A DNA stretch of 62,752 nucleotides from DATKSS01 sp035533335. Lineage in GTDB: Bacteria > Chloroflexota > Dormibacteria > Dormibacterales > Dormibacteraceae. The stretch is taken from NCBI GenBank assembly GCA_035533335.1, contig DATLUC010000027.1:1-62752 (forward strand), written 5' to 3'. Below are positions 50,469 through 58,990 of this stretch, one piece after another. Positions within the stretch are counted from its first letter, which is position 1. Each line of letters begins with the position of its first letter. The translations under genes and the position numbers were made by a program. The notes beneath the pieces were generated by a model. The model saw only the letters and a list, made by a program, of their open reading frames with translations. It had not been told where the DNA came from and ran no database searches.

Positions 50469-51870
50469 AGGTCTGCTGGCCGGGGGCCGGCGCCGGGTTG
50501 GTGGGCGTCGCCGCGACCACGGTGCCGCCGAAGAAGCTCTGCAGCCACGCGGCGGTGAGCGGGAACTTACCGCCCGAGTAGTCGAGGATCACCGTCTGCG
50601 CCGAAGGCCTGTGGGCGACCGGGTCCGCGAGCTGCAGGCCGGTCGGGTCGAACATCGTGGTGACCAGCGAGTCGAGGCCACTGAAACTGGTGGACCCGTT
50701 CACGAACTGCACCGGCGCCTTCTCGGCGAGCGTCTTGGGATCGATCAGGACCGAGGCGAGGTACTTGTGGATCATCGTGAAGGTCGGATCGTCGGCGCAC
50801 AGCTGGGAAACGTAGGGACCGAGACCGCAATTGCCGTAGTCGAGCAGGTTTCCGGGCGCGGCCCCCGAGCTCGCCGTCAGCGCCACCCGGATGATCGAGG
50901 TGTCGGGCAGGTTCTTGCCCCAGTCGTAGATAGCTTTCATGTCTGAGATCGACATGTCCGTGTTGATGTTCTTCTGGAGCGCGTCGAGGAGCTGCGGGGC
51001 TTTCTCGAAACCGTTGACGGTCGTCGCCTTCTTCTTGATCGCCTCCATGATGTTCTGCTGCCGCTGCGCGCGGCCGAAGTCCGAAGCCTGCTGGGGCTGT
51101 ATCGCATGCCGCGAGCGCGCGATCTCGAGCGCTTGCTCGCCGTTGAGGTGCTGGCATCCGGCCTTGAAGTGGATCGGCATGTAGCCGTTGTGGTAGTTCG
51201 GATAGGACAGGTCGTCGAGGTTCGTCGAAAGGCACACGTCGACGCCGCCGAGAGCGTTGACCATGTCGCGGAAAGCGACGAAGTCGACGGCGATGTACTT
51301 GTCGAAGGTGAGACCCGTCACCTTGCCGACCTCGTGCTCCGCGGCATACCCGCCGCCGGTGCGGCCCGTGTACTGCGGGGCGACGCAGCAGATGATGTTG
51401 GTGTACGGGACCTCGTAGGCCGCGTTGATCTTCTGCGTCCAAGTCCGCGACGGCGGGCTCTGAAGGTTCATTTGCACCGTCAGGTCACGAGGGATCGAGG
51501 CGAGCATCACGCGATTGCTCGAGGGATCGATGGTCACGGCCATGATCGAGTCGGTCAGGTAAGGGGCGTCGTTCTCGTATCCGCCCATGCCGAGCAGCAG
51601 GATGTTGACCTCTTGCCCGTGCTTCAACTTGTACGCGATCGTGCCCTGCGCCGGCTCGACCGCCTGCACCACCTCACCGATCGGGTTGATGTGATGGCCC
51701 GTAGTGGCGTTGACGAAATCGTCGAGGCGCTTGTACGTGAGCGTCGCTCCCACCAGCACCGCCAGCAAGAGGACGGCAACGATCGCCGCAGGGACCGACC
51801 TGGTCAGGCGGTAGGAGACGTTGTAGCGAGATCGCCTGGCCTTGCGAGGCCTGGCCCTAACCATGCGCAC
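50413..51870 (-). CDS. LytR-CpsA-Psr family wall-polymer ligase
   Basis: A 485-residue membrane-anchored protein. A basic cytoplasmic head, one helix (VPAAIVAVLLLAVLVGATLTY), then the LCP domain: MAVTIDPSSNRVMLASIPRDL, YIAVDFVAFRDMVNALGGVDV, RSRHAIQPQQASDFGRAQRQQ. A C-terminal LytR_C-like domain follows. Attaches polyprenyl-linked glycopolymers to peptidoglycan, which points to a thick or monoderm-type wall. Confidence 0.9.
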   Translation of the reverse strand: MRMVRARPRKARRSRYNVSYRLTRSVPAAIVAVLLLAVLVGATLTYKRLDDFVNATTGHHINPIGEVVQAVEPAQGTIAYKLKHGQEVNILLLGMGGYENDAPYLTDSIMAVTIDPSSNRVMLASIPRDLTVQMNLQSPPSRTWTQKINAAYEVPYTNIICCVAPQYTGRTGGGYAAEHEVGKVTGLTFDKYIAVDFVAFRDMVNALGGVDVCLSTNLDDLSYPNYHNGYMPIHFKAGCQHLNGEQALEIARSRHAIQPQQASDFGRAQRQQNIMEAIKKKATTVNGFEKAPQLLDALQKNINTDMSISDMKAIYDWGKNLPDTSIIRVALTASSGAAPGNLLDYGNCGLGPYVSQLCADDPTFTMIHKYLASVLIDPKTLAEKAPVQFVNGSTSFSGLDSLVTTMFDPTGLQLADPVAHRPSAQTVILDYSGGKFPLTAAWLQSFFGGTVVAATPTNPAPAPGQQTYGLVVVLGHDFALRFLGE

Positions 51871-51924
51871 GGAGATTCTACTGTTCAGGTCCCGTGAAAC
51901 GGCGACGGAGGCGAACTGGTTACG

Positions 51925-52488
51925 TCACGGGCTCGGCGAGCTGAACGATGACGAGTGAATCGCGCCAGACAGGTAGAGGAAGAAGAATCCGACGCTGGCG
52001 AGAAAGCCGATCACGCCGAGAATCAACCCGATGATCGCGAGCGTCCCGCCGCCCAGCGTCCCGACGCTGGATGCGATCCGCTGGCGCGAGATGAAGCCCA
52101 TGATCGCCGCGGTCGGACCGAGCACAATGCCCAGGCATCCAAAAGAGCAGACCAGGCCGACGATCCCGACCACGAGCGAGGCGATGGCCAGGCCGTCGGT
52201 GCGCGGGGCGGCATAGCCGGCACCGGCGGGGGCAAAACCTCCCCCAGGCGGAGGCACGAATCCGCCGCCCGGGGGCGGTGGTGGAGGCGGGGCGAACCCT
52301 CCGCCACTCGGAGGAGGTGGCGGTGGAGGCGGGGCGAATCCTCCGCCACTCGGAGGAGGCGGCGGTGGAGGCGGGAAGTTGCCCCCACTGGGGGGAGGAG
52401 GCGGCGGGAAGTTTCCGCCACCCGCAGGCGGCGGCGGCGGTGGGATGTTCTCGCTCGACGGCGGCGGTGGGGGCGGCAGGTCCGACAT
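51925..52488 (-). CDS. DUF4190 membrane protein with long proline-rich head
   Basis: About 187 residues from ATG 52488, preceded by AGGAGG at six-base spacing. Residues 1-95 are Pro/Gly-rich repeats (SGGGFAPPPPPPPP). The rest is DUF4190 with two helices (LAIASLVVGIVGLVCSFGCL, GGGTLAIIGLILGVIGFLAS). Function unknown; probably a membrane-organising or envelope protein. First of three adjacent membrane-protein genes with 53166-53540. Confidence 0.82.
   Translation of the reverse strand: MSDLPPPPPPSSENIPPPPPPAGGGNFPPPPPPSGGNFPPPPPPPPSGGGFAPPPPPPPPSGGGFAPPPPPPPGGGFVPPPGGGFAPAGAGYAAPRTDGLAIASLVVGIVGLVCSFGCLGIVLGPTAAIMGFISRQRIASSVGTLGGGTLAIIGLILGVIGFLASVGFFFLYLSGAIHSSSFSSPSP
52283..52366. repeat. 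Two tandem 42-bp units coding for the proline-rich head
   Basis: Units 52283-52324 and 52325-52366 differ at only two positions and each encodes 14 residues (SGGGFAPPPPPPPP type). Shorter diverged copies flank them. This slippage-prone region could vary in length among strains. Confidence 0.7.
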
Positions 52489-52499
52489 GTAATTCCTCC

Positions 52500-53159
52500 T
52501 TACGCGGCTCTCGCCGGCCTCGAGCCCTGCTCGAAACAATGAACGATCCATGCCTGCATGGCCAGCGAGTAAGCCGTGCTGAAGAGGACCCCGACTCCGC
52601 AAACGACGATTCCGATCGAGCCGACGAAGCTGGCCGCGATCAGCATAAGGCCGGCGACGAGGCTCGCCGCAAGAGAAGCGCGAGCGGCGCCGACCACCTC
52701 CAGGAGCCGCAGCCCGCCACCGATCCCTCCCCGCTCGGTCGCCAGCACGATCGAAGGCAGGACGAAGTTGAGCGCCAGAGTGCCGAGGGTCACGAGGCTG
52801 AAGCTCAGGAGGCTGAGCAGGACGGCGCCCGACACCGCCGCGGCATTGGCGCTGCCGCGGCCCTCATGGATGAAGATCAGGACCGCCGGCAGGTATACGA
52901 GCCCTGCGATCACGCCGATCGCGAGGCCATAGACGACCGCGACCAGGAAAAGCCGCCAGCCCCGGCCGAGGTAGCCGAGGTTCGCGGGCGGCAACCCGTC
53001 CTGGCCGCCGCGCAGCCGCTCGAGCGCGGCGAGCATCCAGCCGATCCCGTTGATCGTGCCCACGATCGGGATCAGCAGGATCAGCCCGATCACCACGATC
53101 TTGGAAACCCACTGCGCATTGCGGGCCGGCCAGGCGAACGCCTCGGTGACCCGCTCCAC
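52500..53159 (-). CDS. DUF4013-like membrane protein
   Basis: A 219-residue polytopic protein with about six helices. The start ERVTEAFAWPARNAQWVSK and IPIVGTINGIGWML resemble DUF4013 proteins. GTG start. Between two DUF4190 genes on the same strand (11 and 6 bases), so part of one operon. Confidence 0.72.
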   Translation of the reverse strand: MERVTEAFAWPARNAQWVSKIVVIGLILLIPIVGTINGIGWMLAALERLRGGQDGLPPANLGYLGRGWRLFLVAVVYGLAIGVIAGLVYLPAVLIFIHEGRGSANAAAVSGAVLLSLLSFSLVTLGTLALNFVLPSIVLATERGGIGGGLRLLEVVGAARASLAASLVAGLMLIAASFVGSIGIVVCGVGVLFSTAYSLAMQAWIVHCFEQGSRPARAA

Positions 53160-53165
53160 CGCTCC

Positions 53166-53540
53166 TCAGCCCGAGGAAGTGCCGGAGACGGCCACCAGGA
53201 CAACCACCAGCCACACCAGGGTCACAGCCGCTCCGATCGCGGTCGCGACCACACCCATGACCCAGCCGGCGATCGCAGCGCCGCGGCCGCCGAGCGCACC
53301 GTCCGAAGTTTCGATCCGGCGCACGGCCGCCTTGCCGAGGAAATACGCGATGGGGCCGAGGACCAGGCCGGGGATACCCAGCGGCAGGCCGAGCAGGAGT
53401 CCCATGATCGCGAACAGAAGCGCGGCCACGGCACGGCCGTCGGTCCCACCTCCGGAATGCCGGGGAGGCGGAGAAGAGGGCGGCGGATAGTACGGTGCCA
53501 CCGCCGGGATCGGCGGCGGAGGCGGCGGGGCGGCGCTCAA
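53166..53540 (-). CDS. DUF4190 membrane protein
   Basis: A 124-residue protein: short proline-rich head (PPPPPPIPAVAPYYPPP) and DUF4190 region with two helices (AVAALLFAIMGLLLGLPLGI; AAIAGWVMGVVATAIGAAVT). Overlaps the acyl-CoA dehydrogenase stop region by four bases. Confidence 0.78.
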   Translation of the reverse strand: MSAAPPPPPPIPAVAPYYPPPSSPPPRHSGGGTDGRAVAALLFAIMGLLLGLPLGIPGLVLGPIAYFLGKAAVRRIETSDGALGGRGAAIAGWVMGVVATAIGAAVTLVWLVVVLVAVSGTSSG

Positions 53541-54676
53541 CGCAGCAGCGCCCTGGCCACCACCACGCGCTGGATCTGGTTGGTCCCCTCGTAGATCTGC
53601 GTGATCTTCGCGTCTCGCATCATCCGCTCGACTGGGTAATCCGAGATGTACCCGTAGCCTCCAAGCAGCTGCACGCAGTCGGTGGTGACCCGCATCGCCA
53701 TGTCTGAGGCGAACAGCTTCGCCATGGCGGCGATCTTGGTCAGGTCCGGCGCCTTGCCGTCGACCTTGGTCGCGGCGCGATAGACGAGATGGCGTGCGGC
53801 CTCGATCTGCGTCGCGATGTCGGCCAGCATGAACTGGATGCCCTGGAACGTCGAGATCGGCTGCCCGAACTGCTGCCGTTCCTTGACGTAGTTCAGGGCG
53901 TAGTCAAACGCCCCTTCCGCGATGCCGAGCGCCTGGGCGCCGATGCCGGGCCGCGACCGGTCGAGGACCGCGAGGGCGATCTTGAAGCCGGCGCCCTCCT
54001 CCCCGAGCCGATTGGCGACCGGGACTTTGACGTCCTCGAAGACGATCGACGCGGTGGGCGACCCGCGAATTCCGAGCTTGTGCTCGAGCTTCGGCGCCAG
54101 CCACGGGCTCGTCTCGCGTTCGAGCACGAATGCGGAGATGCCCCGATGGTCGGCCTCGGGGTCGGTCTGCGCGAAAACGACCAGGGTTCCGGCAATGCTG
54201 CCATGGGTGATGAACTGCTTGGTGCCGTTGAGGACGTACTCGTTCCCGTAACGCTTGGCGCGTGTTTTCATGGCCGCGGCGTCGGATCCGCTGCCTGTCT
54301 CCGAGAGCGCGTACGCCGCGACCTTCTCGCCCGAAGCAAGGGGCGGGCACAGTCTCTTCTTCTGCTCCTCCGACCCAGCAACCAGGATCGGGTACGAGCC
54401 CAGGGCCTGCACCGCCAGGATCAAAGATGAGCTCGCGCACGCCTTGGCGATCTCCTCGATCCCCATGCAGATGGTGACCGATGACCCCGAGATGCCTCCG
54501 TACTGCTCGGGAAACGGTATGCCGAGGATCCCGTTCGCGGCGAAGAGTTTCTCGATGTCCTTCGGGTACTCGGCCGTCTGGTCGATCTCCGCCGCGCGCG
54601 GCGCCACGCGGTCCTGCACCAGCTCCCGGATTGTGTCCCGAATCGCGATCTGCTCGTCCGAGAACTCGAAATCCAC
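53537..54676 (-). CDS. Acyl-CoA dehydrogenase
   Basis: About 379 residues from GTG 54676. AYALSETGSGSDAAAMKTRA binds FAD, GTKQFITHGS, and the C-terminal LLGGYGYISDYPVERMMRDAKITQIYEGTN region holds the catalytic glutamate (YEGT). The longer frame to 54988 is antisense-type overlap with the next gene. Close paralogue of 54687-55805; likely short-chain or branched-chain acyl-CoA. Confidence 0.9.
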   Translation of the reverse strand: MDFEFSDEQIAIRDTIRELVQDRVAPRAAEIDQTAEYPKDIEKLFAANGILGIPFPEQYGGISGSSVTICMGIEEIAKACASSSLILAVQALGSYPILVAGSEEQKKRLCPPLASGEKVAAYALSETGSGSDAAAMKTRAKRYGNEYVLNGTKQFITHGSIAGTLVVFAQTDPEADHRGISAFVLERETSPWLAPKLEHKLGIRGSPTASIVFEDVKVPVANRLGEEGAGFKIALAVLDRSRPGIGAQALGIAEGAFDYALNYVKERQQFGQPISTFQGIQFMLADIATQIEAARHLVYRAATKVDGKAPDLTKIAAMAKLFASDMAMRVTTDCVQLLGGYGYISDYPVERMMRDAKITQIYEGTNQIQRVVVARALLR

Positions 54677-54683
54677 TGGGGTG

Positions 54684-54689
54684 AGCTTA
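54684..54689 (-). promoter_or_regulatory. -10-like hexamer for leaderless acyl-CoA dehydrogenase mRNA
   Basis: On the minus strand TAAGCT begins with the stop codon of the upstream dehydrogenase and ends eight bases before GTG 54676. Suggests an internal, leaderless promoter. Confidence 0.35.
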
Positions 54690-55805
54690 CCGGAGCAACT
54701 CTCTGGCAATGACCACGCGCTGGATCTGGTTGGATCCCTCGTAGATCTGCAGCGCTTTTGCGTCGCGGACGTGTCGCTCGAAGGGGCTGCCGGAAACTGC
54801 GCCCGACTCCCCGGCCACCTGGAGTGCATCGAGCGCGAGCTGCATCGCGGTATCGGTGCAGTGAAGCTTGGCCATCGACGCTTGCCGCGTGAACGGCCGG
54901 CCGCGGCTGCAAAGCCATGCGGCGTGGTACGCCAGCAGCCGCGCTGACTCGAGCCGGGTCGCCATGTCGGCGAGCAAGAAGTCGTCACCCTGTTCGTGGC
55001 CCCTCTCCTTCATGAGCTCTCGCGCCTCCTCCACGGCCGCCTGCGCGATGCCCAGGGCCTGGCCGGAGATGCCAATGCGCCCGGAGTCGAGCGCGCGCAT
55101 CGCGACGGTGAAACCCTGGCCTTCGGCCCCGAGCCGGTTGGCCGTGGGCACCTCGACGTCCTCCAGGACGAGCTCGCCCGTGGGCGAACCGTTGAGACCC
55201 ATCTTCTGGAAGACCTGGCCCACGCGAAGGCCGGGCGAGTCCGCCGGGACCAGGAACGCGCTGATCCCCGCAGCCCTCTCATCCGTCCCGGTACGGGCGA
55301 AGACGACGTAGAGTCCGGCCCGCCCAACGTTGGTGATGAAGACCTTGGTCCCATTCAGGACGTAGCCGCTTCCGCCGCGCCTCGCGGTTGCCTTCAATGA
55401 AGCCGCATCGGAGCCCGACGCCGGTTCGGTCAGGGCGAACGCGCCGAGCAGACCGCCAGAGGCCAGGTTGGGCAGCCAACGCCGCTTCTGGTCCTCGTCG
55501 CCGAACAGGAGGATCGGCTCGCTGCCGACGCTCGTGTGCACGTCGACGATCACTGAGGTCGACGCGCAGGCCTGGGCCAGCTCCTCGATGCAGATCGCAA
55601 AGGCCAGCGCGTCCAACCCGGCGCCGCCGTACTCCTGCGGGATCAGCACGCCCAGCAGGCCGGCTTCGGCGGCGGCCTTGACCGCTTCGACGGGGAAGCG
55701 GTGATCACGGTCGACGTCGGCCGCCAGCGGCCGGACGACCCCCTGCGCCAGCTCGCGCACGGCGGACCGAAAAGCTGCGTGCTCGGGCGCGAGTTCAAGG
55801 TCCAA
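54687..55805 (-). CDS. Acyl-CoA dehydrogenase
   Basis: A 372-residue enzyme with TTG start at 55805. AFALTEPASGSDAASLKATA, GTKVFITNVG, and GSPFERHVRDAKALQIYEGSN (catalytic Glu). The second copy of a tandem pair with 53537-54676; both share the same terminal pattern IQRVV.AR.LLR. Divergent from the hypothetical gene at 55836. Confidence 0.9.
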   Translation of the reverse strand: MDLELAPEHAAFRSAVRELAQGVVRPLAADVDRDHRFPVEAVKAAAEAGLLGVLIPQEYGGAGLDALAFAICIEELAQACASTSVIVDVHTSVGSEPILLFGDEDQKRRWLPNLASGGLLGAFALTEPASGSDAASLKATARRGGSGYVLNGTKVFITNVGRAGLYVVFARTGTDERAAGISAFLVPADSPGLRVGQVFQKMGLNGSPTGELVLEDVEVPTANRLGAEGQGFTVAMRALDSGRIGISGQALGIAQAAVEEARELMKERGHEQGDDFLLADMATRLESARLLAYHAAWLCSRGRPFTRQASMAKLHCTDTAMQLALDALQVAGESGAVSGSPFERHVRDAKALQIYEGSNQIQRVVIARELLR

Positions 55806-55835
55806 GTCAGGCCTTAACTAGAATAGGGACCGGGC

Positions 55836-56258
55836 ATGGAAGCAGGACCCAGGTATCTCGAGGGCACCACTGTTGGCAGTGGACGCGACATCATCGGCGT
55901 TCGCCGTGATCGCATCGCGGACATCATCGGCACCGGTCGAGAGATCATCGCTCGTGGCAAGGCGGAGAAGATCCTGCCTGAAACCATCACCGGGGCCACC
56001 GCGGCCCTCCTGGTCACCATTGCAGGCTATGGCGAACCTCTCTCGGAAGGCCAGTGGCGCGAGCTCGCGGGGGTGGTCGGCGGCATCATGCGCGACAGCA
56101 CCTATGCCGACTTGGCGCGGCTGCGCACGCTGATCACCCAGGAGCAATTCCACAACGTGGCGCGAAATCAGGGGTACGCTCGCTTCATCCGCCGCCTCGA
56201 CGATGGGCGGTGGGTATGTGAGCTTGCCCCCAAACTTGAAGACCTCCCAGACGAGTAG
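55836..56258 (+). CDS. Hypothetical protein
   Basis: A 140-residue soluble protein, no family recognised. The N-terminal half is glycine- and Arg-rich (GTGREIIARGKAEKIL), the middle helical, the C-terminus acidic. TAGAAT at 55818-55823 is a candidate -10. Divergent from an acyl-CoA dehydrogenase gene. Confidence 0.55.
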   Translation: MEAGPRYLEGTTVGSGRDIIGVRRDRIADIIGTGREIIARGKAEKILPETITGATAALLVTIAGYGEPLSEGQWRELAGVVGGIMRDSTYADLARLRTLITQEQFHNVARNQGYARFIRRLDDGRWVCELAPKLEDLPDE

Positions 56259-56280
56259 CAGCCGCCCGGCGGCCCTTGGC

Positions 56281-56701
56281 GCCGTGTTCAGGTCTCGCAT
56301 CTTCCGCATCTTCGTCTCCGTGATCGACCCGGTCTCGATGAAAGAGATCCAGTTCATCCCGACGGGACGCGGCGCTCACGGCCTGGCCATCTCACGCGAC
56401 ACCAGGGTCGCTCTACGTCTCCAACCGGTTGGAGGGCTCGTTCTCGGTGATCGACTTCGCCACACGCCGCGTGGTCGCGAAGTGGTTCATCCCCACTGGA
56501 GGCAGCCCCGACATGCTTCAGCTGAGCCCCGACGGGACCCAGCTCTGGGCGTCGGGCCGCTACAACGCGACGGTCTACGTGATCAACACGATTACCGGGC
56601 AGCTCCTGGCCAGGATCCCCGTCGGCTCGCAGGACCACGGCCTGACCTACTTTCCCAACGTCGGCCTGCACAGCCTGGGCCACAGCGGCGTCTACCGATA
56701 G
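56281..56701 (+). pseudogene. Remnant of a YncE/YVTN-type beta-propeller gene
   Basis: Two frames encode consecutive propeller blades. The first (from 56281) reads VSVIDPVSMKEIQFIPTG...HGLAISRDT; the second picks up SLYVSNRLEGSFSVIDFA and runs to 56701, ending YFPNVGLHSLGHSGVYR as in YncE-like proteins. The shift occurs at CAGGGTCG near 56403, consistent with one extra G. Only about 135 of the usual 350 or more residues remain and there is no signal peptide, so it is 5'-truncated and frameshifted. Confidence 0.7.
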
Positions 56702-56705
56702 CGAT

Positions 56706-57782
56706 GTGACCGCCCGGATCTGGGAAGAGCCGGTCCGGGGCTCCTTTGGAGACGCATCGAGCCTGGCTCTGTCGGGCCTGGAGCGGATGGTTCAAACCGC
56801 CAAGGGCCTCAGCGCAGCCCCGCCGATCCACCATCTCACCGGCCTGAGGCCGGTCGATGCAAGCCCCGGCACCTGCACCTTCGAGATGCCCGTGACCCCC
56901 TGGCTCGAGACGATGGTGCCGGGCCTCATCACCGGCGGCGTGATCGCCTTCCTGGCCGACGGGCCGCTTGGAGGCGCGATCATCACGTCCCTGCCGCCCC
57001 TCGGCTCCATGACGACGTCCGATCTTTCGATGAGCTTCTTGCGGGCGGGCACCATGAACAGCGGGACCATCACCGGCAAGGCCCGCTTGATCCACGGGGG
57101 CAGGTCGGTCGCGCTTTCCGAGGTGAGCATCGAGGACGGTCACGGCCGGCAGCTGGCGCACGGTACCACCCGCGGGTTCCTGCTCACCGCCCCGGGTGCT
57201 CCGCCGGCGCTCGAGCGGGCCCCTCTGCCGGTCTACCCCACTCCTGACCCTTACCTGCGCCGTCCCGTCCCTGGCACCGCGGTCCCGCAGGACGACTGGG
57301 ACCGTCGAAGCGGACTGGAGATCCTGAGGCGATGCGTCGGAGAGACCGACGCCGGTCCTCCGATCTATCACCTCACCGGACTCCGGCCGATCGAGGCCGT
57401 CGAAGGGCGCTGCACCTTCGTGCTCCCGGCGAGTCCCTGGCTCGCCTCGCCTCAGCCTTTCCTGTACGGAGGTGCGATCGCCTTGCTCGCGGACGCCGCC
57501 CTGTCGAGTGCGGTGATGACCATCAGCCCCGCGGGGGGCTCGTTCGCGCCGCTCGACCTCAAGGTCAACTTCCTGCGGCCCGTCCTACCCGACGGCGGTC
57601 TCCTGACCGCGCTCGCCACGATCGCCCACCGCGGCCGGACGATGTGCGTGGCGACGGCCGAGCTCTACAACGAAGCGGGCAAACGGATCGCGCTCGCGAG
57701 CAGCAGCGCCATGCTGCTGCCTGGGCGGCCATGGAGCGAGGTGGCCGGCATCGCCGATCGCGAAGCCCCTACCGCCGGCTGA
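56706..57782 (+). CDS. Double-hotdog thioesterase (two PaaI-like domains)
   Basis: A 358-residue protein made by internal duplication. Domain 1 (about 35-175) and domain 2 (about 210-340) both start HLTGLRP and continue with CTF..P.-PWL, GG.IA.LAD and FLR. Each is a hotdog fold; the pair forms one pseudodimer. Probably hydrolyses acyl-CoA from the neighbouring dehydrogenase pathways. GTG start. Confidence 0.8.
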   Translation: MTARIWEEPVRGSFGDASSLALSGLERMVQTAKGLSAAPPIHHLTGLRPVDASPGTCTFEMPVTPWLETMVPGLITGGVIAFLADGPLGGAIITSLPPLGSMTTSDLSMSFLRAGTMNSGTITGKARLIHGGRSVALSEVSIEDGHGRQLAHGTTRGFLLTAPGAPPALERAPLPVYPTPDPYLRRPVPGTAVPQDDWDRRSGLEILRRCVGETDAGPPIYHLTGLRPIEAVEGRCTFVLPASPWLASPQPFLYGGAIALLADAALSSAVMTISPAGGSFAPLDLKVNFLRPVLPDGGLLTALATIAHRGRTMCVATAELYNEAGKRIALASSSAMLLPGRPWSEVAGIADREAPTAG

Positions 57783-57787
57783 GGCCG

Positions 57788-58951
57788 TCAGCAGCCGAGC
57801 AGGCGCGCGATCAGCATCCTCTGGACCTCGGAGGTCCCTTCTCCGATCTCGTTGACCTTGACGTCGCGCCAGTAGCGCGCGACCGGGTAGTCCTCCATGA
57901 AGCCGTAGCCGCCATGGATCTGCACCGCATTGTCCGCAGCCCGCGTGCACGCCTCCGACGCGTACAGCTTGCACATCGCGGCGAGCATCCGGCACTCGTC
58001 GGTCGTCTCCTTGCCCGTGTGCGTGTAAGCGGTCGCGGCACGGTACACCATCGTCCTGGCCAGCTCGGTCTCCATCGCCATGTCGGCGAGCTTGAACTGG
58101 ATCGCCTGATGTTTTGAGATCGGCTTGCCGAACGTCTTGCGGTCCTTCGCATACGAGAGTGCAGCGTCGAGGCAGGCCTGCGCCAGCCCCACGGAAAGAG
58201 CGGCGATGGCGATTCGCCCACCCGTGAGCGTGTGCAGGAACTGGCGGTAGCCACCGCCACGCACTCCGAGCAGGTTCTCCTCGGGCACCGCGCAGTCTTC
58301 GAAGCTCAGCGGATGCGTGTCGGAGGAGTGCCATCCGAGCTTCCGATAAGACTCGAGCACGTGGTAGCCGGGAGTGCCGGTGGGGATCATGACGGCGGTG
58401 ATCTCCGGCGAGTGGCCGTTGGCCGGCCCCGTCACCGCGGTGACCGTCACCCCGGCCGAGATCTCTGTTCCGCAGTTGGTGATGAACTGCTTGGCTCCGT
58501 TGACAACCCAGGTTCCGTCTCGCAGCTCGGCACGGGTCTTGGTCGCGCCCGCGTCGGAGCCAGCTTCCGGCTCGGTCAGGCCAAACGCCCACAGCTTGCG
58601 ACCGGCGAGCAGGTCCGGCAGCCATCGCTCCTTCTGCTCCTGGGTGCCGAAGTCATGGATAGGCGCCGCACCCAGGCAAACCGCGGCCTCGAGCGTGATT
58701 CCGACGCCCGCATCGGCCCTCGAGATCTCCTCGATGGCCAGGCACAGCGACAGGAAATCGGCTCCGGCGCCCCCGAACTCCTCCGGGAACGGCAGGCCGA
58801 ACAACCCCAGCTCACCCATCTGCCGGATCACGTCGTATCCAAAACGGTGGTTCCGGTCGAGCTCCTCGGCCGCCGGGGCCACGACCTCCCGGGCGAAGTC
58901 GCGGCACGTATCGCGGATCGAGCGCTGCTCGTCGGTGAGGTCGAAGTTCAA
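57788..58951 (-). CDS. Acyl-CoA dehydrogenase
   Basis: About 387 residues from TTG 58951, which gives the family-standard NFDLTDEQRSIRDTCR. AFGLTEPEAGSDAGATKTRA, GAKQFITNCG and IHGGYGFMEDYPVARYWRD with catalytic Glu in IGEGTSEV. Convergent with the double-hotdog gene. Third paralogue within 5.5 kb. Confidence 0.9.
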   Translation of the reverse strand: MNFDLTDEQRSIRDTCRDFAREVVAPAAEELDRNHRFGYDVIRQMGELGLFGLPFPEEFGGAGADFLSLCLAIEEISRADAGVGITLEAAVCLGAAPIHDFGTQEQKERWLPDLLAGRKLWAFGLTEPEAGSDAGATKTRAELRDGTWVVNGAKQFITNCGTEISAGVTVTAVTGPANGHSPEITAVMIPTGTPGYHVLESYRKLGWHSSDTHPLSFEDCAVPEENLLGVRGGGYRQFLHTLTGGRIAIAALSVGLAQACLDAALSYAKDRKTFGKPISKHQAIQFKLADMAMETELARTMVYRAATAYTHTGKETTDECRMLAAMCKLYASEACTRAADNAVQIHGGYGFMEDYPVARYWRDVKVNEIGEGTSEVQRMLIARLLGC

Positions 58952-58978
58952 CGCTCCAATGGTGGCATGGGCAGGCGC

Positions 58979-58984
58979 TAGATT
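58979..58984 (+). promoter_or_regulatory. -10-like hexamer for a leaderless mRNA
   Basis: TAGATT ends exactly seven bases before GTG 58991; no ribosome-binding site is seen. Confidence 0.45.
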
Positions 58985-58990
58985 GGGAAA

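Noticed and set aside
52256..52480. Short regularly repeated units that could suggest a CRISPR array
   Set aside because: The units are in-frame proline/glycine codons, adjacent without spacers, and no cas genes are present.
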